From Pseudomonadaceae bacterium SI-3 (GTDB lineage: Bacteria; Pseudomonadota; Gammaproteobacteria; Pseudomonadales; Pseudomonadaceae), in contig CP026511.1 in assembly GCA_004010935.1 (NCBI GenBank), positions 186,001-250,000 of the forward strand: a stretch of DNA of 64,000 nucleotides, given 5' to 3'. The position numbers and the translations under genes were made by a program. Each line of letters opens with the position of its first letter. Position 1 is the first letter of the stretch. This document shows, piece by piece, positions 61,828 to 64,000 of the stretch. Below the pieces are notes generated by a model that saw only the letters and a list, made by a program, of their open reading frames with translations, searched no databases and was not told where the DNA came from.

Positions 61828-61859
61828 GTTGCGCTTGTCGGCTCACCGACAAGCGCAAC
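61828..61859. terminator. Perfect 14-bp stem after the TRAP binding protein gene
   Basis: GTTGCGCTTGTCGG-CTCA-CCGACAAGCGCAAC is a perfect hairpin 13 bp beyond the stop of the minus-strand dctP-like gene. The downstream flank on that strand is GAAGCAAAAG, without a T-run, so it may stabilise the 3' end or terminate imperfectly. Confidence 0.55.
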
Positions 61860-61871
61860 GGATCGTCTGAC

Positions 61872-62981
61872 TCAACGCCAGTTGTACAGCTCTTTCTCGG
61901 AGATTTCGTGCATCGGCTTGACCTGCGCCTGGAACGCCTTCATCGAGGCCCAGATGCGGCCATTCAGTTCGCTTTGTGCGGCCAGTTCGCCGAGGACAAC
62001 GTCGGACTGCTCGCGCATGGCGTTCAGCACCTCGTCAGGGAAGCGCTTGAGTTGCGTACCTTGTTGCTTGAGCTGCTCGAGCGCCATGGCGTTGTTATAA
62101 ACGTAATCGTCGATCATGTCGCGGCTGGCGGCACCGGCGGCCTCGGTGAGGATGGCGCGCAAGTCGTCCGGCAGGGTGTCGAGCGCCTTCTGGTTGATCA
62201 ACAGCTCCAGCACAGCCTGGGGTTCCTGCCAGCCGGGGTAGTAGTAGTACTTGGCGGCCTTGTGCAGACCAAAGGCGAGGTCGTTGTACGGGCTGACCCA
62301 GTCGGTGGCATCGATCGCGCCGGTTTGTAGCGCGGTGAACACTTCGCCGCCAGGCATGTTGACGGTGGTCGCGCCGAGACGGGTCAGCACTTCGCCGCCC
62401 AGGCCTGGGGTGCGGATCTTCAGGCCCTGCAGGTCCTGCAGCGAGTTGATTTCCTTGTTGAACCAACCGCCCATCTGCATGCCGGTGTTACCCACGACCA
62501 TCGGCTTGACGCCGTAGGGTGCGTAGGCTTCGTCCCAGAACGCCTGGCCGCCGCCGCGGGTCAGCCAGGCGTTCATTTCGCTGGTCGACAGGCCGAACGG
62601 CACCGAGGTGAAGAACTGCGCAGTGGGCACCTTGCCCTTCCAGTAGTAGGCCGCGCCATGGCCTAGCTCGGCGGTACCGCGCGAGACGGCATCAAACACT
62701 TCGAGGGCGGGAACCAGCTCACCTGCGGCATAAACCTTGATGGTCAGGCGACCATCGCTCATGGCCTCGACCCTATCGGCCAGACGCTGGGCGGCAGTGC
62801 CCAGGCCCGGGTAGTTCTTCGGCCAGGCGGTGACCATTTTCCAGTTGTAGGTCTCGGGTGCTTCGCTGGCGGCGGCCTTCGGCTCGGCGGAGGGTTCGAC
62901 TTTCTTTTCGTCGTTGCAGCCTGCGAGGCTGAGGGAGGCAAGCAGGGCAGCGGCGGCACCAAACAAGTGACGGCGTTTCAT
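61872..62981 (-). CDS. TRAP transporter substrate-binding lipoprotein (DctP family)
   Basis: The 369 aa begin with a lipoprotein signal (LFGAAAALLASLSLAGCND), a low-complexity linker, then a DctP-type solute-binding domain: WKMVTAWPKNYPGLGTAAQRLADRVEAMSDGRLTIKVY, KIRTPGLGGEVLTRLGATTVNMPGGEVFTALQTGAIDATDW and YYPGWQEPQAVLELLINQ. Ligands in this branch are organic acids, often 2-oxo acids, by family; the specific ligand is not visible. No DctQ/DctM membrane subunits are adjacent, so it is an orphan or works with a distant system. Confidence 0.9.
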   Translation of the reverse strand: MKRRHLFGAAAALLASLSLAGCNDEKKVEPSAEPKAAASEAPETYNWKMVTAWPKNYPGLGTAAQRLADRVEAMSDGRLTIKVYAAGELVPALEVFDAVSRGTAELGHGAAYYWKGKVPTAQFFTSVPFGLSTSEMNAWLTRGGGQAFWDEAYAPYGVKPMVVGNTGMQMGGWFNKEINSLQDLQGLKIRTPGLGGEVLTRLGATTVNMPGGEVFTALQTGAIDATDWVSPYNDLAFGLHKAAKYYYYPGWQEPQAVLELLINQKALDTLPDDLRAILTEAAGAASRDMIDDYVYNNAMALEQLKQQGTQLKRFPDEVLNAMREQSDVVLGELAAQSELNGRIWASMKAFQAQVKPMHEISEKELYNWR

Positions 62982-63037
62982 GAATGGCTATTTCCTTTGG
63001 CGAATTTTATTAGTATCGGTATAGGTTGACGTAAACG

Positions 63038-64000
63038 TCATAGCGGTTCCAGTTTGGCATAACTGAGCATCAACCACTTGCTTCCTTCACTTTCGAAATT
63101 CACCTGCACCCGCGCCTGGGCGCCGGAGCCTTCGAAGTTGAGGATGGTGCCTTCGCCAAACAGCGAATGGCGGACGCGCTGACCGAGGTTGAACGGGGTA
63201 TCCGGCACATTGGCGCCGTCGAACAGCGAGCCGCCACCCATGCCACGTGTGTTGAAGCTGCGGCTGACGGTATTGCTCAGACGGACTTCGCTGATCAACG
63301 CCGGCGGCAATTCGCGGATGAAGCGCGAGATTTTATTGTAGGTCTCGCTCCCGTAGAGCCGACGGGTTTCTGCGTAGGTGACGATCAGCTGCTGCATGGC
63401 GCGGGTGATGCCGACGTAGGCCAGGCGGCGCTCCTCTTCCAAGCGGCCCGGTTCTTCCAGGCTCATCTTGTGCGGGAACAGGCCTTCTTCCATGCCGACC
63501 AGGAACACCAACGGAAACTCCAGGCCCTTGGCGCTGTGCAGGGTCATCAGCTGCACGCTGTCTTCGTGGTCGCCGGCCTGCTGTTCACCGGCTTCCAGCG
63601 AGGCGTGATCAAGGAAGGCGGCGAGCGGTGTCTGCTCGTCTTCCTGGTCTTCGCTGTAGTTGTCGAAGGCGCGCGCGGCGGAGACCAGTTCCTCTAGGTT
63701 TTCCACCCGTGCCTGGGCTTTCTCACCTTTCTCGTCACGGTGGTACGCCAGCAGGCCGGACTGTTCGATGACCAGCTGCGCCATGCTGTGCAGCTGCATG
63801 CCCTCGACCTTCAGCGCGAGGGTGTCGATCAGCTCGACGAAGCCGTTCAGCGCGCTCGCCGCGCGGCCCGACACCACCTTGGTGCCGACCGCCTGATGCA
63901 GCGCGGCCCACATCGAGCTTTCCTGCTGCCGGGCCAGCTGGCGAAGGCATTCGACAGTCTTCTCGCCGATGCCACGGGCCGGCACGTTGATTACCCGCTC
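63038..64000 (-). CDS. uvrD: DNA helicase II UvrD (C-terminal part, runs off the right edge)
   Basis: The frame stays open to the window edge, so only the C-terminal ~320 residues are present. They carry superfamily 1 motifs V and VI (VQLMTLHSAKGLEFPLVFLVGMEEGLFPH; LEEERRLAYVGITRAMQQLIVTYAETR) and the UvrD-specific C-terminal Tudor-like end (GQRVRHSLFGEGTILNFEGSGAQARVQVNFESEGSKWLMLSYAKLEPL). That ending separates it from Rep and PcrA. UvrD acts in mismatch and nucleotide excision repair. Confidence 0.95.
   Translation of the reverse strand, partial: ERVINVPARGIGEKTVECLRQLARQQESSMWAALHQAVGTKVVSGRAASALNGFVELIDTLALKVEGMQLHSMAQLVIEQSGLLAYHRDEKGEKAQARVENLEELVSAARAFDNYSEDQEDEQTPLAAFLDHASLEAGEQQAGDHEDSVQLMTLHSAKGLEFPLVFLVGMEEGLFPHKMSLEEPGRLEEERRLAYVGITRAMQQLIVTYAETRRLYGSETYNKISRFIRELPPALISEVRLSNTVSRSFNTRGMGGGSLFDGANVPDTPFNLGQRVRHSLFGEGTILNFEGSGAQARVQVNFESEGSKWLMLSYAKLEPL

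Overview
The window is 64 kb of high-GC gammaproteobacterial chromosome, most likely a Pseudomonas or Stutzerimonas species. The support for this is dense REP palindromes of the pseudomonad type (GTAGGAGCCAGC...), pseudomonad-like gene families, and a selA-selB-selC group. Members of the P. stutzeri group have long been reported to make extra lateral flagella on solid media, which fits the main content here. The species assignment is inference.

From 1.7 to 39.2 kb lies a complete second flagellar system of the Flag-2/lateral (Laf) type, in blocks. Block 1 (minus strand) is fliM-fliN-fliP-[955 bp of repeats]-fliQ-fliR-flhB-flhA. Block 2 (plus) is lafK-fliE-F-G-H-I-J, then flgM-flgN. Block 3 (plus) is fliD-S-T-K-L-fliA-motA-motB. 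Block 4 (minus) is lafZ, a ToxR-like membrane regulator, with a secreted or anchored partner, then the flagellin lafA, then flgA. Block 5 (plus) is flgB to flgL plus a LafW-like protein. The cluster has its own sigma-54 activator (LafK), sigma-28 factor (FliA), anti-sigma factor (FlgM) and proton-type stator. It has no flhF/flhG, no fliO and no che genes, as expected for non-polar surface-motility flagella.

Several details are unusual. FliM lacks the N-terminal CheY-docking motif while FliN begins with a similar one. The MotA Arg90/FliG Asp289 charge pair is lost on both sides. FlgJ carries a lytic transglycosylase domain. A 42-codon flhA remnant lies beside flhA and differs from it almost only at synonymous sites. 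A palindrome (AGGATT/AATCC) occurs upstream of lafA, fliD and lafZ.

Left of the cluster is a dienelactone hydrolase gene. To the right are a beta-propeller lactonase, an acyl-CoA dehydrogenase-like gene overlapping a hybrid histidine kinase, an ECF42-type sigma locus with two DGPF/YCII proteins and a SnoaL-like protein, a DctB/DctD-like two-component pair, an HD-GYP protein, a SulP transporter with a tandem Usp protein, a cyclopropane fatty acid synthase-like methyltransferase, a small DUF6434-like protein, tRNA-Sec with selB and selA, a Tim44-domain protein, an orphan TRAP solute-binding lipoprotein, and the C-terminal part of uvrD running off the right edge. No insertion sequence, integrase, CRISPR array or phage gene was seen.
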